Source: Macrococcus capreoli (GTDB lineage: Bacteria > Bacillota > Bacilli > Staphylococcales > Staphylococcaceae). Taken from it: a stretch of 64,000 nucleotides of DNA. Below are positions 42,562 to 53,127 of the stretch, one piece after another. Location: contig NZ_JAOTIS010000005.1 of NCBI RefSeq assembly GCF_025628935.1, positions 62,001 through 126,000 of the forward strand, written 5' to 3'. Made by a program: the position numbers and the translations under genes. The notes under the pieces were generated by a model. The model saw nothing but the letters and a program-made list of their open reading frames with translations, had not been told where the DNA came from and searched no databases. The first letter of the stretch is position 1. Each line of letters starts with the position of its first letter.

Positions 42562-45186
42562 ATGAAACGTTTAACAGCAGCAGAAATTAGACAAATGTAT
42601 TTAGACTTTTTCGTAGAGAAAGGACATATGATAGAACCTTCAGCACCACTTGTGCCGATTGATGATGACACATTATTATGGATTAACTCAGGTGTTGCGA
42701 CATTAAAGAAATATTTTGATGGTCGTGTTATCCCAAAAAATCCCCGTATTACGAATGCACAGAAATCAATTCGTACAAATGATATTGAGAACGTTGGATT
42801 TACAGCGCGTCACCATACATTCTTCGAAATGTTAGGGAATTTCTCTATAGGTGATTATTTCAAAAAAGAAGCGATTTTATTTGCATGGGAATTCTTAACG
42901 AGTGAAAAATGGATGGCGATTGAACCTGAAAAATTATACGTGACGATTCATCCGGAAGATACTGAAGCCTATGATTTATGGGTGAATGAAATTGGTTTAA
43001 CAGATGATCGTATCACACGTATCGAAGGTAACTTCTGGGATATCGGGGAAGGTCCGAGTGGTCCAAATACAGAAATTTTCTATGACCGCGGGCCGGCATA
43101 CGGGCAAGACGATCCTGCTGAAGAAATGTACCCAGGCGGGGAAAACGAACGTTATTTAGAAGTATGGAACTTAGTATTCTCTGAATTTAACCATAATCCA
43201 GATCATACTTATTCACCACTTCCAAAGCAAAACATCGATACGGGTATGGGATTAGAGCGTATGGCTTCAATCTCACAAGACGTCCCAACAAACTATGATA
43301 CAGATTTATTTATGCCGATTATTGAACAGACTGAAGCGATTTCAGGTAAGAAATACCGTGAGCACAAAGAAGATGACGTTGCGTTTAAAGTGATTGCAGA
43401 CCATATTCGTACTGTAAGCTTTGCAATTGGTGACGGTGCATTACCTTCAAACGAAGGACGTGGCTACGTATTACGACGTTTATTACGTCGTGCAGTACGT
43501 TTCGCACAAAAATTAGACATTAATAAACCATTTATGTATGAACTGGTTGACATCGTAGCAAGCATTATGAAACCGTATTATCCAGATGTTGATAAAAATA
43601 AAGACTTCATCAAGAAAGTGATTAAATCTGAAGAAGACCGTTTCCACGAGACACTTGAAGAAGGTTTGGTCCATTTCAATGCATTAAAAGATGCAGCTAA
43701 AAATTCGAACAACCAATTAAAAGGCGAAGATGTATTTAAATTATATGATACATTCGGTTTCCCGGTTGAATTAACAGAAGAACTTGCAGAAGAAGCGGGT
43801 GTTGAAGTGGATCACGAAGGGTTTGAAATCGCGATGGAAGCTCAACGTACACGTGCTCGTGAGTCGCGTCAAAAAACGCAAAGTATGCAAGTTCAAAACG
43901 AAGTACTATCAAGTCTGACAATGCCAAGTACATTTATTGGGTATGAAGCATTGTCAAACGAAACAGAACTTGTTGCAATCATTGAGAACGGTGAAAGTGT
44001 TGAAAGTTCTAAAGAGGATACCATTCAATTTATTTTAACAGAAACACCTTTCTACGCAGTGAGTGGTGGACAAGTAGCTGATACAGGTATTATTACAAAT
44101 GATGACTTTGAAATCGAAGTAACTGAAGTGACGAAAGCGCCAAACGGTCAAAACTTACACACTGGAACAATCCGTTTCGGTAAAGTAAGTGTTGGGGCAA
44201 AAGTGACAACGCAAGTTGATCCGAACTTTAGAACATTTGTTATTAAGAACCATAGTGCAACACATTTAATGCATCAGGCCTTAAAAGACGTATTAGGAAC
44301 ACACGTTAATCAGGCAGGATCATTAGTTACACCTGAACGTTTACGTTTTGACTTCTCTCACTTTGGGCCTGTAACTCAGGAAGAAATTACTAAAATCGAA
44401 CAAATTGTTAACGAAAAGATTTGGGCTAACTTACCTGTTGAAATTAATGAAATGCCGATTAAAGACGCGAAAGCAAAAGGCGCGATGGCATTATTCGGTG
44501 AAAAATATGGCGATATCGTGCGCGTTGTTGAAATGAGTGATTACTCTATCGAATTATGTGGAGGTGTTCACGTCCGTAATACAGGAGAAATTGGTTTATT
44601 CAAAATTGTTTCTGAATCAGGAACAGGTGCAGGTGTCCGCCGTATCGAGGCTGTTACAAGTAAAGCAGCATTTGAATATTTATCAACATATCAAGAGACA
44701 GTGAATACAATTTTACCGAAAGTGAAAGTGAAGCATCAAGATCAATTAGTCGGTAAGATTGATGAATTAACGACAACGATTCGTTCTCAGGAAAAAACGA
44801 TTACAGATTTAAATAAAACTGTTGCATCACTTAAAATGGGAGATATAACGGAGCAAGTTGAAGTCATTAATGGCTTTAAAGTATTAGCAGTTGAAGTGGA
44901 TGCTGAAGATAATAAAATGTTACGAGAGTTAATGGATGACTACCGTTCTAAATTACAGGATGCAGTAATATTTATAGCGGCAGCGAATGATAAATTAAAT
45001 TATATGGCAAGCGTACCGAAAGATTTAGTTGCAAAAGTTAAAGCGGGTGACATCATCAAAGGCGTTGCAAATGCGACAGGTGGTAAAGGTGGCGGCCGAC
45101 CTGATTCTGCACAAGGTGCTGCAAATAATCCATCTGGTATTACAACAGCATTACAATTTGTAAAGGACTATATGAATACATTGTAA
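42562..45186 (+). CDS. alaS: Alanyl-tRNA synthetase
   Basis: An 874-residue class II enzyme: N-terminal catalytic domain (motif 2 region [20 protein letters not shown]), tRNA-binding part, editing domain with [11 protein letters not shown] and [10 protein letters not shown] zinc ligands (about 565-675), and a C-terminal domain ending [14 protein letters not shown], typical for AlaS. Preceded by its own T-box. RBS GGGAGAG. Confidence 0.97.
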   Translation: MKRLTAAEIRQMYLDFFVEKGHMIEPSAPLVPIDDDTLLWINSGVATLKKYFDGRVIPKNPRITNAQKSIRTNDIENVGFTARHHTFFEMLGNFSIGDYFKKEAILFAWEFLTSEKWMAIEPEKLYVTIHPEDTEAYDLWVNEIGLTDDRITRIEGNFWDIGEGPSGPNTEIFYDRGPAYGQDDPAEEMYPGGENERYLEVWNLVFSEFNHNPDHTYSPLPKQNIDTGMGLERMASISQDVPTNYDTDLFMPIIEQTEAISGKKYREHKEDDVAFKVIADHIRTVSFAIGDGALPSNEGRGYVLRRLLRRAVRFAQKLDINKPFMYELVDIVASIMKPYYPDVDKNKDFIKKVIKSEEDRFHETLEEGLVHFNALKDAAKNSNNQLKGEDVFKLYDTFGFPVELTEELAEEAGVEVDHEGFEIAMEAQRTRARESRQKTQSMQVQNEVLSSLTMPSTFIGYEALSNETELVAIIENGESVESSKEDTIQFILTETPFYAVSGGQVADTGIITNDDFEIEVTEVTKAPNGQNLHTGTIRFGKVSVGAKVTTQVDPNFRTFVIKNHSATHLMHQALKDVLGTHVNQAGSLVTPERLRFDFSHFGPVTQEEITKIEQIVNEKIWANLPVEINEMPIKDAKAKGAMALFGEKYGDIVRVVEMSDYSIELCGGVHVRNTGEIGLFKIVSESGTGAGVRRIEAVTSKAAFEYLSTYQETVNTILPKVKVKHQDQLVGKIDELTTTIRSQEKTITDLNKTVASLKMGDITEQVEVINGFKVLAVEVDAEDNKMLRELMDDYRSKLQDAVIFIAAANDKLNYMASVPKDLVAKVKAGDIIKGVANATGGKGGGRPDSAQGAANNPSGITTALQFVKDYMNTL

Positions 45187-45247
45187 TTAAAAATTGATTT
45201 ATAGTATGATATGATTGAACAAATGTCATACAAAGGAGTGTATTGCA

Positions 45248-45517
45248 GTGGAAAATTTCGATAAAACGATGAAGTTCAATTTTGATGAATTACCGAAAGA
45301 AGAAGTTAGAACTGTATTATTGAACGTGTATAATACTTTAGAAGAAAGAGGATATAGCCCAATTAATCAAATCGTAGGCTATTTATTATCTGGTGATCCC
45401 GCTTATATTCCAAGACATAACGATGCGCGTAATCAGATTCGTCGCTTAGACAGAGATGATATTATGGAACAACTTGTATCTAGCTATATCCAGACTGAGA
45501 CAAAAGGAAATGAATAA
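45248..45517 (+). CDS. IreB family regulatory phosphoprotein (UPF0297)
   Basis: An 89-residue protein of the former DUF965 family: [46 protein letters not shown]. In Enterococcus the orthologue IreB is a substrate of the Ser/Thr kinase IreK and affects cephalosporin tolerance. The N-terminal Thr residues may be phosphorylated here too, which is inference. GTG 45248 is preferred since AAAGGAG lies nine bases upstream. It overlaps ruvX by eight bases. Confidence 0.88.
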   Translation: MENFDKTMKFNFDELPKEEVRTVLLNVYNTLEERGYSPINQIVGYLLSGDPAYIPRHNDARNQIRRLDRDDIMEQLVSSYIQTETKGNE

Positions 45518-45929
45518 AGTAATCGGATTAGATGTCGGTTCAAAAACAATCGGTGTCGCATTAAGTGACGCAATGGGTTGGACTGCACAAGGTTTAACTA
45601 CACTCCGCATCAATGAAGCGCAAAATGAATTCGGTCTGGATGAACTCAAAGCAATCATTGATGAACATCAAGTCGATACTGCTGTCATCGGATTACCGAA
45701 AAATATGAACAATTCAGTAGGTCCGCGCGGAGAAGCATCGATCAAGTTTAGTGAATTGTTGAAAAGTGTTTGTCCGAATATTACAATAGTGATGTGGGAT
45801 GAACGCCTTTCAACAGTTGGTGCTGAGAGAACATTACTAGAAGCTGATGTGTCCCGCAAGAAAAGAAAACAGGTTATAGATAAGATGGCTGCAGTATTTA
45901 TACTGCAAGGGTATTTAAATTCAAAATAA
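45510..45929 (+). CDS. ruvX: Holliday junction resolvase-like / 16S rRNA processing nuclease RuvX (YqgF)
   Basis: A 139-residue RNase H-fold protein: N-terminal [16 protein letters not shown] with the first catalytic Asp, middle [14 protein letters not shown] and [12 protein letters not shown]. Proposed roles are pre-16S rRNA end maturation or junction resolution. ATG 45510 is within the end of ireB with AAAGG upstream; a longer in-frame open stretch upstream lies inside ireB and has no support. Confidence 0.93.
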   Translation: MNKVIGLDVGSKTIGVALSDAMGWTAQGLTTLRINEAQNEFGLDELKAIIDEHQVDTAVIGLPKNMNNSVGPRGEASIKFSELLKSVCPNITIVMWDERLSTVGAERTLLEADVSRKKRKQVIDKMAAVFILQGYLNSK

Positions 45930-45943
45930 AAAGGATGATTAAC

Positions 45944-46270
45944 ATGACAGATGAAATGAACAATCAAGCAGTAAACGAAGCAACATTAGATATTAACAAT
46001 GAAGAAGAATTATTAACATTATTCGATGAAGAGGGTAATGAAGTATTATATCGTAAACTAGTGAGCTTCTATCACCCTGGCTTTGAGAAGGAATATGTTA
46101 TTTTAGCAGAAGAAGGTTCAGCTGAAGATGAAGAAATCGAATTAATCCCAATGATTAACGAACCTGACAGTGAAGGTGACGGCGGAAAATTCATGCCTAT
46201 CGAAACAGATGAAGAGTGGGATATGATTGAAGAGTTTGTTAATACAAACTTTGACGAAGAAGAGCTTTAA
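45944..46270 (+). CDS. DUF1292 family protein (YrzB-like)
   Basis: A 108-residue acidic protein ([32 protein letters not shown], then many Asp and Glu). DUF1292 proteins follow ireB and ruvX in most Firmicutes; function unknown. ATG 45944 is chosen for its AAAGGATG; the in-frame ATG 45935 lies inside that box. Confidence 0.85.
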   Translation: MTDEMNNQAVNEATLDINNEEELLTLFDEEGNEVLYRKLVSFYHPGFEKEYVILAEEGSAEDEEIELIPMINEPDSEGDGGKFMPIETDEEWDMIEEFVNTNFDEEEL

Positions 46271-46288
46271 TATTAAAGGAGTCTAAAT

Positions 46289-47422
46289 ATGGCGAATAGA
46301 AATAAAGAAATTAGAGATTCGAAATCTTTCTCTAAACTTCTTTCTTCTATCATTATAGGTGTTATTTTGATTGGCGTGTGTCTTATTGGGCTAGGTAGCT
46401 ACTTTTACATTAATGCTAGCCAGAAACCACTGAATCCAAATGATAAGTCAACGACTAAGATTGAAGTATTACCAGGTGAGTCTGCGACAATGATTGGAGA
46501 AAAATTAGAAAAAGAAAAAATTATTAAAAATAGTACGATGTTCAAGTACTATTTGAAATTTAATAATATCTCAAATTTCCAGGCTGGAAGTTATGAATTT
46601 TCACCTTCAATGACATATAAGCAAATTGCGAAAAGTTTACAAAAAGGTGAAGTTTATATACCTGTAGCTTTTAAAATGAGTATTCCTGAAGGTAAAACGA
46701 TTGATCAAATTGCTGACGTTGTAGCTCAAAATACGAAAATTACGAAAGAAGAATTTTTAAAGGCTGTAAACGATCCGGAATTTGTGAAAAAAATGCAGAA
46801 AAAACATCCGAAATTAATAACGAATGATGTGTTTAATAAAAATATTAAATATCCATTAGAAGGTTATTTATTCCCTGCTACGTATGATTTTACCGAGAAA
46901 AATCCTACAACTGAAGAAATTGTTGAGAAAATGTTAAAAGCTACCGAAGAAAATGCTTTCCCTTTATGGGATAAGTATGGAGGTATTGTGATAAAAGAAC
47001 AAGGCAAAGAAAAACGATTAACATTCCATGAATTCTTAACATTTTCATCACTTGTGGAACGTGAAGCATCAGGGTTAACTGATCGAGCGAAAATCGCTTC
47101 AGTATTTATTAATCGTATGGCAGAAAATCCAGAAATGCCTTTACAGACTGATCCGACTGTTCTTTATGCATTAGGTCGACATAAATCTGTAACATATGAA
47201 GATGATTTAAAAGTAGAATCGCCATATAATACGTATATTCATACAGGTTTACCACCCGGACCAATTGCTACGAGTGGTAGAGAATCGATGGAAAGCGTAT
47301 TAAACCCTGCGAAAACGGAATATTTATATTTCTTAGCGGCTAAAGATGGTAAGAACTACTTTTCAAAAACGTATGATGAACATTTAAAATTAAAAGAAGA
47401 ACATATTGATAGCCAGCAATAA
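46289..47422 (+). CDS. mltG: Endolytic transglycosylase MltG
   Basis: A 377-residue YceG-like protein. A cytoplasmic tail of about 20 residues, one membrane helix (about 22-46), a LysM-like region and the catalytic domain with the glutamate in FSSLVEREASGLTDRA (near residue 256) and NPAKTEYLYFLA near the end. MltG cuts growing glycan strands and so sets their length. RBS AAAGGAG. A terminator follows. Confidence 0.94.
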   Translation: MANRNKEIRDSKSFSKLLSSIIIGVILIGVCLIGLGSYFYINASQKPLNPNDKSTTKIEVLPGESATMIGEKLEKEKIIKNSTMFKYYLKFNNISNFQAGSYEFSPSMTYKQIAKSLQKGEVYIPVAFKMSIPEGKTIDQIADVVAQNTKITKEEFLKAVNDPEFVKKMQKKHPKLITNDVFNKNIKYPLEGYLFPATYDFTEKNPTTEEIVEKMLKATEENAFPLWDKYGGIVIKEQGKEKRLTFHEFLTFSSLVEREASGLTDRAKIASVFINRMAENPEMPLQTDPTVLYALGRHKSVTYEDDLKVESPYNTYIHTGLPPGPIATSGRESMESVLNPAKTEYLYFLAAKDGKNYFSKTYDEHLKLKEEHIDSQQ

Positions 47423-47438
47423 AGCTTGCTTCAAAATG

Positions 47439-47479
47439 AACCCAATGCGCAATCAAATATGAAATGCGCATTGGGTTTT
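47439..47479 (+). terminator. Terminator after mltG
   Basis: AACCCAATGCGCA (47439-47451) pairs exactly with TGCGCATTGGGTT (47465-47477), then TTC. Confidence 0.85.
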
Positions 47480-47529
47480 CTGTTGATGCAGTAGATTGTA
47501 AATTTACCATTACAATTTTTCTTGATTTA

Positions 47530-47590
47530 TGATACAATATCATGAAAATAAAAAACAAAACTACCAGCCGTATTGGTTGGTAATTTTTTC
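47530..47590 (+). promoter_or_regulatory. trmR promoter and terminator-like leader hairpin
   Basis: Extended -10 TGATACAAT (47530-47538) predicts a start near 47545. The roughly 65-base leader forms TACCAGCC/GGTTGGTA (47562-47569 with 47575-47582, one G-U) followed by A and T6 (47584-47589), a terminator by shape. It ends 20 bases before the TTG start at 47610, whose RBS AAAGGA is at 47594-47599. Because it lies between promoter and gene it may act as an attenuator. Confidence 0.55.
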
Positions 47591-47609
47591 GTTAAAGGAT
47601 TGTTTTAAT

Positions 47610-48236
47610 TTGATAAAAGAAGAAACCTATATTAGCAGATTAAATCCAGTCAATGCGATTGACGATTTAATTGAAGTTGCAAAGACACATGAAGTGCCGA
47701 TTATGGATAAGATATCGGTTGAATTTGTAAAACAACTGATTCGTATACATCAAGCACACAATATATTAGAAATTGGAACGGCAATCGGCTATAGTGCATT
47801 GCATTTTGCATCTGTCAATGATAATGTGCACGTTACGACAATTGAACGCAATGAAATGATGTATCAATTTGCATTACAACATATTGATGATTACAAAAAA
47901 CAGCATCAAATTAGACCGATATTTAAAGATGCACTGGAAGCATTAAATGATGTAAACGATAAAGAATATGATATATTATTTATCGATGCTGCAAAAGCAC
48001 AGTCGCTCAAGTTTTTTGAGTTATATAGTCCATTTGTAAGACAAGGCGGCCTCATCATTACTGACAATATTTTATATCATGATTTTGTAGGCAATATTGA
48101 AATTGTACGAAGTCGTAATGTGAAACAAATGGTAAGAAAGATTGAAAAGTATAATGCCTGGCTCAGTGAAAATAAAGATTATGATACGAATTTCATCGAT
48201 ATTGGCGATGGTATGAGTATTTCAGTGAAAAAATAA
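47610..48236 (+). CDS. trmR: tRNA 5-hydroxyuridine methyltransferase TrmR (YrrM)
   Basis: A 208-residue O-methyltransferase: SAM motif ILEIGTAIGYSAL (about 52-64), acidic motif FIDAAKAQ and TDNILYHDFVGNIE. In B. subtilis YrrM (TrmR) methylates ho5U34 in tRNA to mo5U. The next two genes are the U32 proteins that make ho5U, which supports this role over a catechol-type methylase. TTG 47610 has AAAGGA upstream; the longer in-frame start at 47529 lies in the promoter. Confidence 0.88.
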   Translation: MIKEETYISRLNPVNAIDDLIEVAKTHEVPIMDKISVEFVKQLIRIHQAHNILEIGTAIGYSALHFASVNDNVHVTTIERNEMMYQFALQHIDDYKKQHQIRPIFKDALEALNDVNDKEYDILFIDAAKAQSLKFFELYSPFVRQGGLIITDNILYHDFVGNIEIVRSRNVKQMVRKIEKYNAWLSENKDYDTNFIDIGDGMSISVKK

Positions 48237-48247
48237 AGGAGACTATT

Positions 48248-49171
48248 ATGACAGAATTATTAGTAACACCAAAGTCGTTATCACATATTAAAGATTTAAT
48301 TAAAGCAGGTGCTGATGCCTTTGTAATTGGAGAACAACAATTTGGATTGCGTTTAGCAGGTGAATTTAACCGTGAAGATTTAAAAGCTGCCATTGAATTA
48401 ATCCATGCACATGGTAAAAAAGCGTATGTCGCAGTGAACGGCATTTTTCATAATGAACATCTAGATGCTGTAGAAGATTATATGAAATATTTACATGAAG
48501 TTCATCCTGATGCAATTCTGTTTGGCGATCCGGCTATCGTGATGTATGAACGTGAATTAGGTAACTCGATACCCCTTCAATGGAACCAGGAAACATTAGT
48601 GACAAACCACTTCCAGGTGAATTACTGGGGTGAACGTGGTGCGAATCGTGCAGTATTAGCACGTGAATTATCGCTTGATGAAGTACTTAATATTAAGGCG
48701 CATAGCAACGTTGAGATTGAAGTTCAAGTGCATGGCATGACGTGTATGTTCCAATCGAAGCGTCAATTATTAGGCAATTACTTTATGTATCAGGATAAAG
48801 TGATGAAGATTGAGAACCGTGAAATAAAGGATCAAATGTTGTTATATGATGAAGAACGAAATAATAAATATCCAATCTTTGAAGATGGTAACGGTACACA
48901 TATAATGAGTCCGAACGATATTTGTGTCATTGAAGAGTTAGAGGAGTTAATTGAAGCTGGTATTGATGCTTTCAAGATTGATGGTGTCTTACATTCTGAA
49001 GAGTATATTACAACAGTGACTGGTGCATATCGCAAAGCATTAGATTTATATGAAGAAGATGTTGAAGCATACGAAGATGCTAAATTTGATTTGATCGATA
49101 TGATAGAGGAAATTCAACCGGAACACCGTCCATTAGACCAAGGGTTCTTATTTAAACAAACTGTATATTAA
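48248..49171 (+). CDS. trhP1: U32 family tRNA hydroxylation protein TrhP1 (YrrN)
   Basis: A 307-residue U32 (former collagenase-like peptidase) protein, shorter than its neighbour. Signature EVQVHGMTCMFQSKRQLLGNY carries one cysteine, with the remaining cluster cysteines missing. In B. subtilis YrrN and YrrO are both needed for 5-hydroxyuridine at tRNA wobble position 34. Follows trmR by 11 bases with RBS AAAGGAG. Confidence 0.85.
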   Translation: MTELLVTPKSLSHIKDLIKAGADAFVIGEQQFGLRLAGEFNREDLKAAIELIHAHGKKAYVAVNGIFHNEHLDAVEDYMKYLHEVHPDAILFGDPAIVMYERELGNSIPLQWNQETLVTNHFQVNYWGERGANRAVLARELSLDEVLNIKAHSNVEIEVQVHGMTCMFQSKRQLLGNYFMYQDKVMKIENREIKDQMLLYDEERNNKYPIFEDGNGTHIMSPNDICVIEELEELIEAGIDAFKIDGVLHSEEYITTVTGAYRKALDLYEEDVEAYEDAKFDLIDMIEEIQPEHRPLDQGFLFKQTVY

Positions 49172-49182
49172 GGAATGATTTG

Positions 49183-50442
49183 ATGAAAACGGAATTAGAA
49201 ATTAAAAAACCAAAACAAATATTAAAAAAACCTGAGTTATTAGCACCAGCAGGTAACCTAGAAAAGCTTAAAATCGCAGTACATTACGGTGCAGACGCAG
49301 TATTCCTTGGTGGACAGGAATACGGTTTGCGTTCAAACGCAGATAATTTCACTATTGAAGAAATTAAAGAAGGCGTAGAATTTGCAAATCAATATGGTGC
49401 AAAGATTTACGTTACGACTAATATTATCGCACATGACGAAAATATGGATGGTTTAGAAGATTATTTGATCGCATTAGAAGGTACAGGCGCGACAGGTATT
49501 ATCGTTGCTGACCCACTTATCATCGAAACATGTAAACGCGTAGCACCACGTTTAGAAATCCATTTATCTACCCAACAATCATTGTCTAACGTTAAAGCTG
49601 TTGAGTACTGGAAGTCTGAAGGGTTAGAACGTGTCGTACTGGCACGTGAGACAAGTGCAGAAGAAATTAAAGAAATGAAAGAAAAAATTGATATCGAAAT
49701 TGAGGCATTTATTCATGGTGCGATGTGTATTGCATACTCAGGTCGTTGTACATTGAGTAACCATATGACAGCACGTGACTCAAATCGTGGTGGATGTTGT
49801 CAAAGTTGTCGCTGGGACTATGATTTATTATCAGTCGATGATGGGGAACTGGACGTTGTATATGACGGTGATGCGACACCATTTGCGATGAGCCCGAAAG
49901 ACTTAAAATTAGTTGAATCAATCCCTAAAATGATTGATATCGGTGTCGATTCATTAAAAATCGAAGGACGTATGAAATCGATTCACTATATTGCAACAGT
50001 TGTTTCTGTATACCGAAAAGTGATTGATGCGTATTGTGCAGATCCTGAAAACTTTAAAATTGATCCGGAATGGTTAATTGAATTAGACAAATGTGCAAAC
50101 CGTGACACTGCAAGTGCGTTCTTTGAAGGTGTGCCAGGATTTGAGGAGCAAATGTTTGGGCATGAACAATCTAAAAAAACTCCTTTCGATTTCTGTGGAT
50201 TAGTGTTAGACTATTCTGAAGAAACGCAAATTGCAACAATACAACAAAGAAATAACTTTAAACCAGGTCAGGAAGTAGAATTCTTTGGTCCTGAAATTGA
50301 AAACTTTAAACAAGTGATTGACGTAATTTACGATGAAGAGGGTATAGCATTAGATGCAGCACGTCATCCACTTCAAATCGTTCAAATTAAAGTTGATCAT
50401 CCAGTTTACCCAATGAACATGATGAGGAAGGAACTGAACTAA
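49183..50442 (+). CDS. trhP2: U32 family tRNA hydroxylase TrhP2 (YrrO)
   Basis: A 419-residue U32 protein with the full family signature [20 protein letters not shown] and later [11 protein letters not shown]; these cysteines fit an iron-sulfur cluster. A C-terminal beta domain ([16 protein letters not shown]) closes it. It works with the preceding paralogue in making ho5U34, using prephenate in related systems. The ATG at 49183 is used with AAGGA eight bases upstream; TTG 49180 is also possible. It overlaps udk by one base. Confidence 0.88.
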   Translation: MKTELEIKKPKQILKKPELLAPAGNLEKLKIAVHYGADAVFLGGQEYGLRSNADNFTIEEIKEGVEFANQYGAKIYVTTNIIAHDENMDGLEDYLIALEGTGATGIIVADPLIIETCKRVAPRLEIHLSTQQSLSNVKAVEYWKSEGLERVVLARETSAEEIKEMKEKIDIEIEAFIHGAMCIAYSGRCTLSNHMTARDSNRGGCCQSCRWDYDLLSVDDGELDVVYDGDATPFAMSPKDLKLVESIPKMIDIGVDSLKIEGRMKSIHYIATVVSVYRKVIDAYCADPENFKIDPEWLIELDKCANRDTASAFFEGVPGFEEQMFGHEQSKKTPFDFCGLVLDYSEETQIATIQQRNNFKPGQEVEFFGPEIENFKQVIDVIYDEEGIALDAARHPLQIVQIKVDHPVYPMNMMRKELN

Positions 50443-51065
50443 TGGCATCTACAACGATCATCGGAATAGCAGGGGGTTCTGGTTCTGGAAAGACATCAGT
50501 AACTTCAAAAATACTTAAAAATTTAGAAGGTTATAGCGTCGCTTTAATCGAACAAGATTATTATTATAAAGATCAGGCACATTTAAGTTTTGATGAGCGT
50601 TTAAAAACGAATTATGACCATCCACTAGCGTTCGATAATGATTTATTAATTCAAAATTTAATTGATTTGCGTAACGGTGAAACGGTAAAAGTGCCGACGT
50701 ATGATTATACAAAACATACGAGAAGCGAGAAAACGATTACATTTGAGCCGAAAGATGTTATTATAGTAGAAGGCATTTTTGCTTTAGAGAATGAAACGCT
50801 TCGTGATTTAATGGATGTTAAGATTTATGTAGATACAGATGCAGATCTTCGTATTTTAAGAAGGCTTGTTAGAGATATAGAACAACGTGGACGTACGATG
50901 GAGTCAGTTATTGATCAGTACTTAACGGTTGTTCGACCGATGCATAATCAATTCATTGAACCAACGAAACGATACGCTGACATTATTATTCCTGAAGGTG
51001 GAAGTAATGCAGTAGCGATCGATATTATGACAACAAAAATACAATCATTAATTCGCGTGAATTAG
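50442..51065 (+). CDS. udk: Uridine kinase
   Basis: A 207-residue kinase of pyrimidine salvage (uridine to UMP). P-loop [13 protein letters not shown] at about residues 8-20, then [16 protein letters not shown] and [18 protein letters not shown] inside the end of trhP2. In the same operon as greA, as in bacilli. Confidence 0.96.
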   Translation: MASTTIIGIAGGSGSGKTSVTSKILKNLEGYSVALIEQDYYYKDQAHLSFDERLKTNYDHPLAFDNDLLIQNLIDLRNGETVKVPTYDYTKHTRSEKTITFEPKDVIIVEGIFALENETLRDLMDVKIYVDTDADLRILRRLVRDIEQRGRTMESVIDQYLTVVRPMHNQFIEPTKRYADIIIPEGGSNAVAIDIMTTKIQSLIRVN

Positions 51066-51084
51066 TAGAAAGAAGGATTTATCC

Positions 51085-51561
51085 ATGGAAATGCAAAAAG
51101 AATACCCAATGACAAAAGAAGGCTTTGAAAAATTAGAAGTTGAATTAGAACATTTAAAAACTGTACGTCGTCCAGAAGTAGTAGAAAAAATTAAAGTTGC
51201 ACGTAGTTTCGGTGATCTTTCAGAGAACTCAGAATACGATGCAGCAAAAGACGAGCAAGGATTCGTTGAACAAGAAATTACAAAAATCGAAATGATGTTA
51301 CGTCATGCCGTTATTATTGAAGACGACGGTTCTAAATCAGAAGTTCAATTAGGAAGAACAGTGACATTTACTGAAATTCCAGGTAATGAAGAAGAATCAT
51401 ATAAAATCGTAGGTTCTGCAGAGGCTGATCCTTTCGAAGGTAAGATTTCAAATGAATCACCAATCGCGAAAGCGTTATTAGGAAAAAAAGTTGGCGATGA
51501 AATTAACGTACCATTACCAAATGGTAATGAAATGCGTGTTAAAATCGTAGAAATCAGCTAA
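51085..51561 (+). CDS. greA: Transcription elongation factor GreA
   Basis: A 158-residue factor that lets RNA polymerase cut back-slid RNA. N-terminal coiled coil with the acidic tip region [21 protein letters not shown], then the globular domain ([29 protein letters not shown]). RBS AGAAAGGA. A terminator stands 20 bases downstream. Confidence 0.97.
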   Translation: MEMQKEYPMTKEGFEKLEVELEHLKTVRRPEVVEKIKVARSFGDLSENSEYDAAKDEQGFVEQEITKIEMMLRHAVIIEDDGSKSEVQLGRTVTFTEIPGNEEESYKIVGSAEADPFEGKISNESPIAKALLGKKVGDEINVPLPNGNEMRVKIVEIS

Positions 51562-51579
51562 TATAAAATAGTGATAATT

Positions 51580-51612
51580 TAAAAGTAGATCTTAATGATC
51601 TGCTTTTTATTT
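51580..51612 (+). terminator. Terminator after greA
   Basis: AAAAGTAGATC pairs with GATCTGCTTTTT (one G-U) around TTAAT, then TATTT. The mtnN RBS follows directly. Confidence 0.75.
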
Positions 51613-51625
51613 AGGAGGAATATAA

Positions 51626-52318
51626 ATGATTGGAATTATCGGTGCAATGCAGGAAGAAATAGAAATTTTAAAAAACGACATGGTTGATTTAGTGACAGAA
51701 CAACAAGCGCATGTTGAAATTTATAAAGGTCGTTTATATGGGCAGGATGTAGTATTAATGCAAAGCGGTATTGGTAAAGTGAATGCTGCGATATGTACAA
51801 CATTATTAATTAAAGAATATAATCCTGAGATGATTATTAATACAGGTAGTGCGGGTGGTTTAGGCGCTGAACTATCCGTAGGCGATATCGTAGTGAGTCA
51901 GAGCGTATTACATCATGATGTCGTAGCGACAGCATTCGGCTATGCATTAGGGCAAGTTCCTGGTATGCCGGAACGATACGATGCAGACGTTAAATTGATT
52001 GAAGTTGCTGAACAGGCAATAAAAGAAAATGATTTAACAGCGCATATCGGCTTAATTGTATCAGGGGACAGTTTCATCGGTTCTGCTGAACAAAAACAAG
52101 CCATTTTAACACATTTTAATGAAAGTTTAGCTGTTGAAATGGAAGCTGCTGCAGTTGCACAAACATGTTATCAGTTTAATGTACCATTTATTATTACGCG
52201 TGCGATTTCTGATTTAGCAAACGGTGAAGCGGGCATAACATTCGATGAGTTTTTAAAAGTTGCTTGCGTATCAAGTTCTAAAATTGTAAAATCAGTATTA
52301 GAGACATTACCTGCTTAA
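51626..52318 (+). CDS. mtnN: 5'-methylthioadenosine/S-adenosylhomocysteine nucleosidase
   Basis: A 230-residue nucleosidase that splits MTA and SAH and so recycles products of SAM reactions. IGIIGAMQEEIEIL at the start, NTGSAGGLG, VSGDSFIG, the glutamate pair in AVEMEAAAVAQTC, and RAISDLANGEA. RBS AGGAGGA. Confidence 0.96.
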   Translation: MIGIIGAMQEEIEILKNDMVDLVTEQQAHVEIYKGRLYGQDVVLMQSGIGKVNAAICTTLLIKEYNPEMIINTGSAGGLGAELSVGDIVVSQSVLHHDVVATAFGYALGQVPGMPERYDADVKLIEVAEQAIKENDLTAHIGLIVSGDSFIGSAEQKQAILTHFNESLAVEMEAAAVAQTCYQFNVPFIITRAISDLANGEAGITFDEFLKVACVSSSKIVKSVLETLPA

Positions 52319-52338
52319 AGGGATAGGAGGGCGCATTG

Positions 52339-52443
52339 ATGATTTTTATTATGGCTTTATCTGTGATTGCAACAGCAATTATCGGGTTTTTAATTTACAC
52401 TGGTACTGAAGTAGATTACGCTCCAAATCAAGAAATCGAATAG
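52339..52443 (+). CDS. 34-residue small membrane protein
   Basis: ATG 52339 to TAG 52443, with RBS AGGAGGG at 52325-52331. It has a hydrophobic N-terminal two thirds (IFIMALSVIATAIIGFLIY) and a polar tail with acidic residues (TGTEVDYAPNQEIE). A single-helix membrane peptide is predicted. It follows mtnN by 20 bases and is followed by a hairpin, so it is likely co-transcribed with mtnN. No family recognised. Confidence 0.65.
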   Translation: MIFIMALSVIATAIIGFLIYTGTEVDYAPNQEIE

Positions 52444-52448
52444 TGATA

Positions 52449-52477
52449 TAAACCCCAGTCCATCATGGATTGGGGTT
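52449..52477 (+). terminator. Hairpin after the small membrane protein
   Basis: AACCCCAGTCC and GGATTGGGGTT (one G-U) around a five-base loop. There is little T-run, so termination may be weak. Confidence 0.6.
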
Positions 52478-52531
52478 ATTGATTGTATGAATGGGGTAAT
52501 AGAGTAATAACACATTATTTTGAGGTGACAT

Positions 52532-53056
52532 ATGGGAATGATTCAAAAGTATTTATTACCAAGTAAGTATGCAAAATCAATATTTGAGATTACACCAGAA
52601 GAATTGTCTGGTCGTGGCGTGAAAGCTATTATTACTGATTTAGATAACACATTAGTCGGTTGGGATGTTGCACTTGCTACGCCTGAAGTGATTCAATGGT
52701 TTAACAGTATGAAAGAACACAATATTAAAGTAACGATTGTATCCAATAATAATCAGGCACGTGTTGCAACATTTGCGACGCCTTTGGAAGTCGATTATAT
52801 CTTTAATGCACGTAAACCTATGGGACAATCCTTCAAGAAAGCTTGTGCAGCGATGGGTGTAAAACCAGAAGAAACAGTTGTCATTGGTGATCAAATGATG
52901 ACAGATGTATTAGCAGCGAATTCAAATGGTTTTTATTCTATTATGGTTGTGCCTGTGAAATCTAATGATGAGTGGAAAACACGTGTTAATCGTATGATAG
53001 AACGTAAGTTTTTAGCTTACTTCAAAAAGAAAGGTTTAATAAACTGGGAAAATTAG
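52532..53056 (+). CDS. yqeG: YqeG family HAD IIIA phosphatase
   Basis: A 174-residue HAD-family phosphatase. Nucleophile motif IITDLDNTLVGWD (about 33-45), VSNNN, and GDQMMTDVLAAN. The family includes phosphatidylglycerophosphate phosphatases in other organisms, but the substrate is uncertain here. In bacilli yqeG directly precedes yqeH; here 420 bases with a tRNA gene lie between. RBS GAGGTG. Confidence 0.9.
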   Translation: MGMIQKYLLPSKYAKSIFEITPEELSGRGVKAIITDLDNTLVGWDVALATPEVIQWFNSMKEHNIKVTIVSNNNQARVATFATPLEVDYIFNARKPMGQSFKKACAAMGVKPEETVVIGDQMMTDVLAANSNGFYSIMVVPVKSNDEWKTRVNRMIERKFLAYFKKKGLINWEN

Positions 53057-53127
53057 GGGATAACGTATGTTGTCTCTTTTTTCTTTAACTGAGCAATAGC
53101 ATTTGGCGTGAATCAAACGAGCAATTG

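Noticed and set aside
47529-47609. 27-codon N-terminal extension of TrmR
   Set aside because: The extra codons cover the promoter and leader hairpin and lack an RBS, while TTG 47610 has one.
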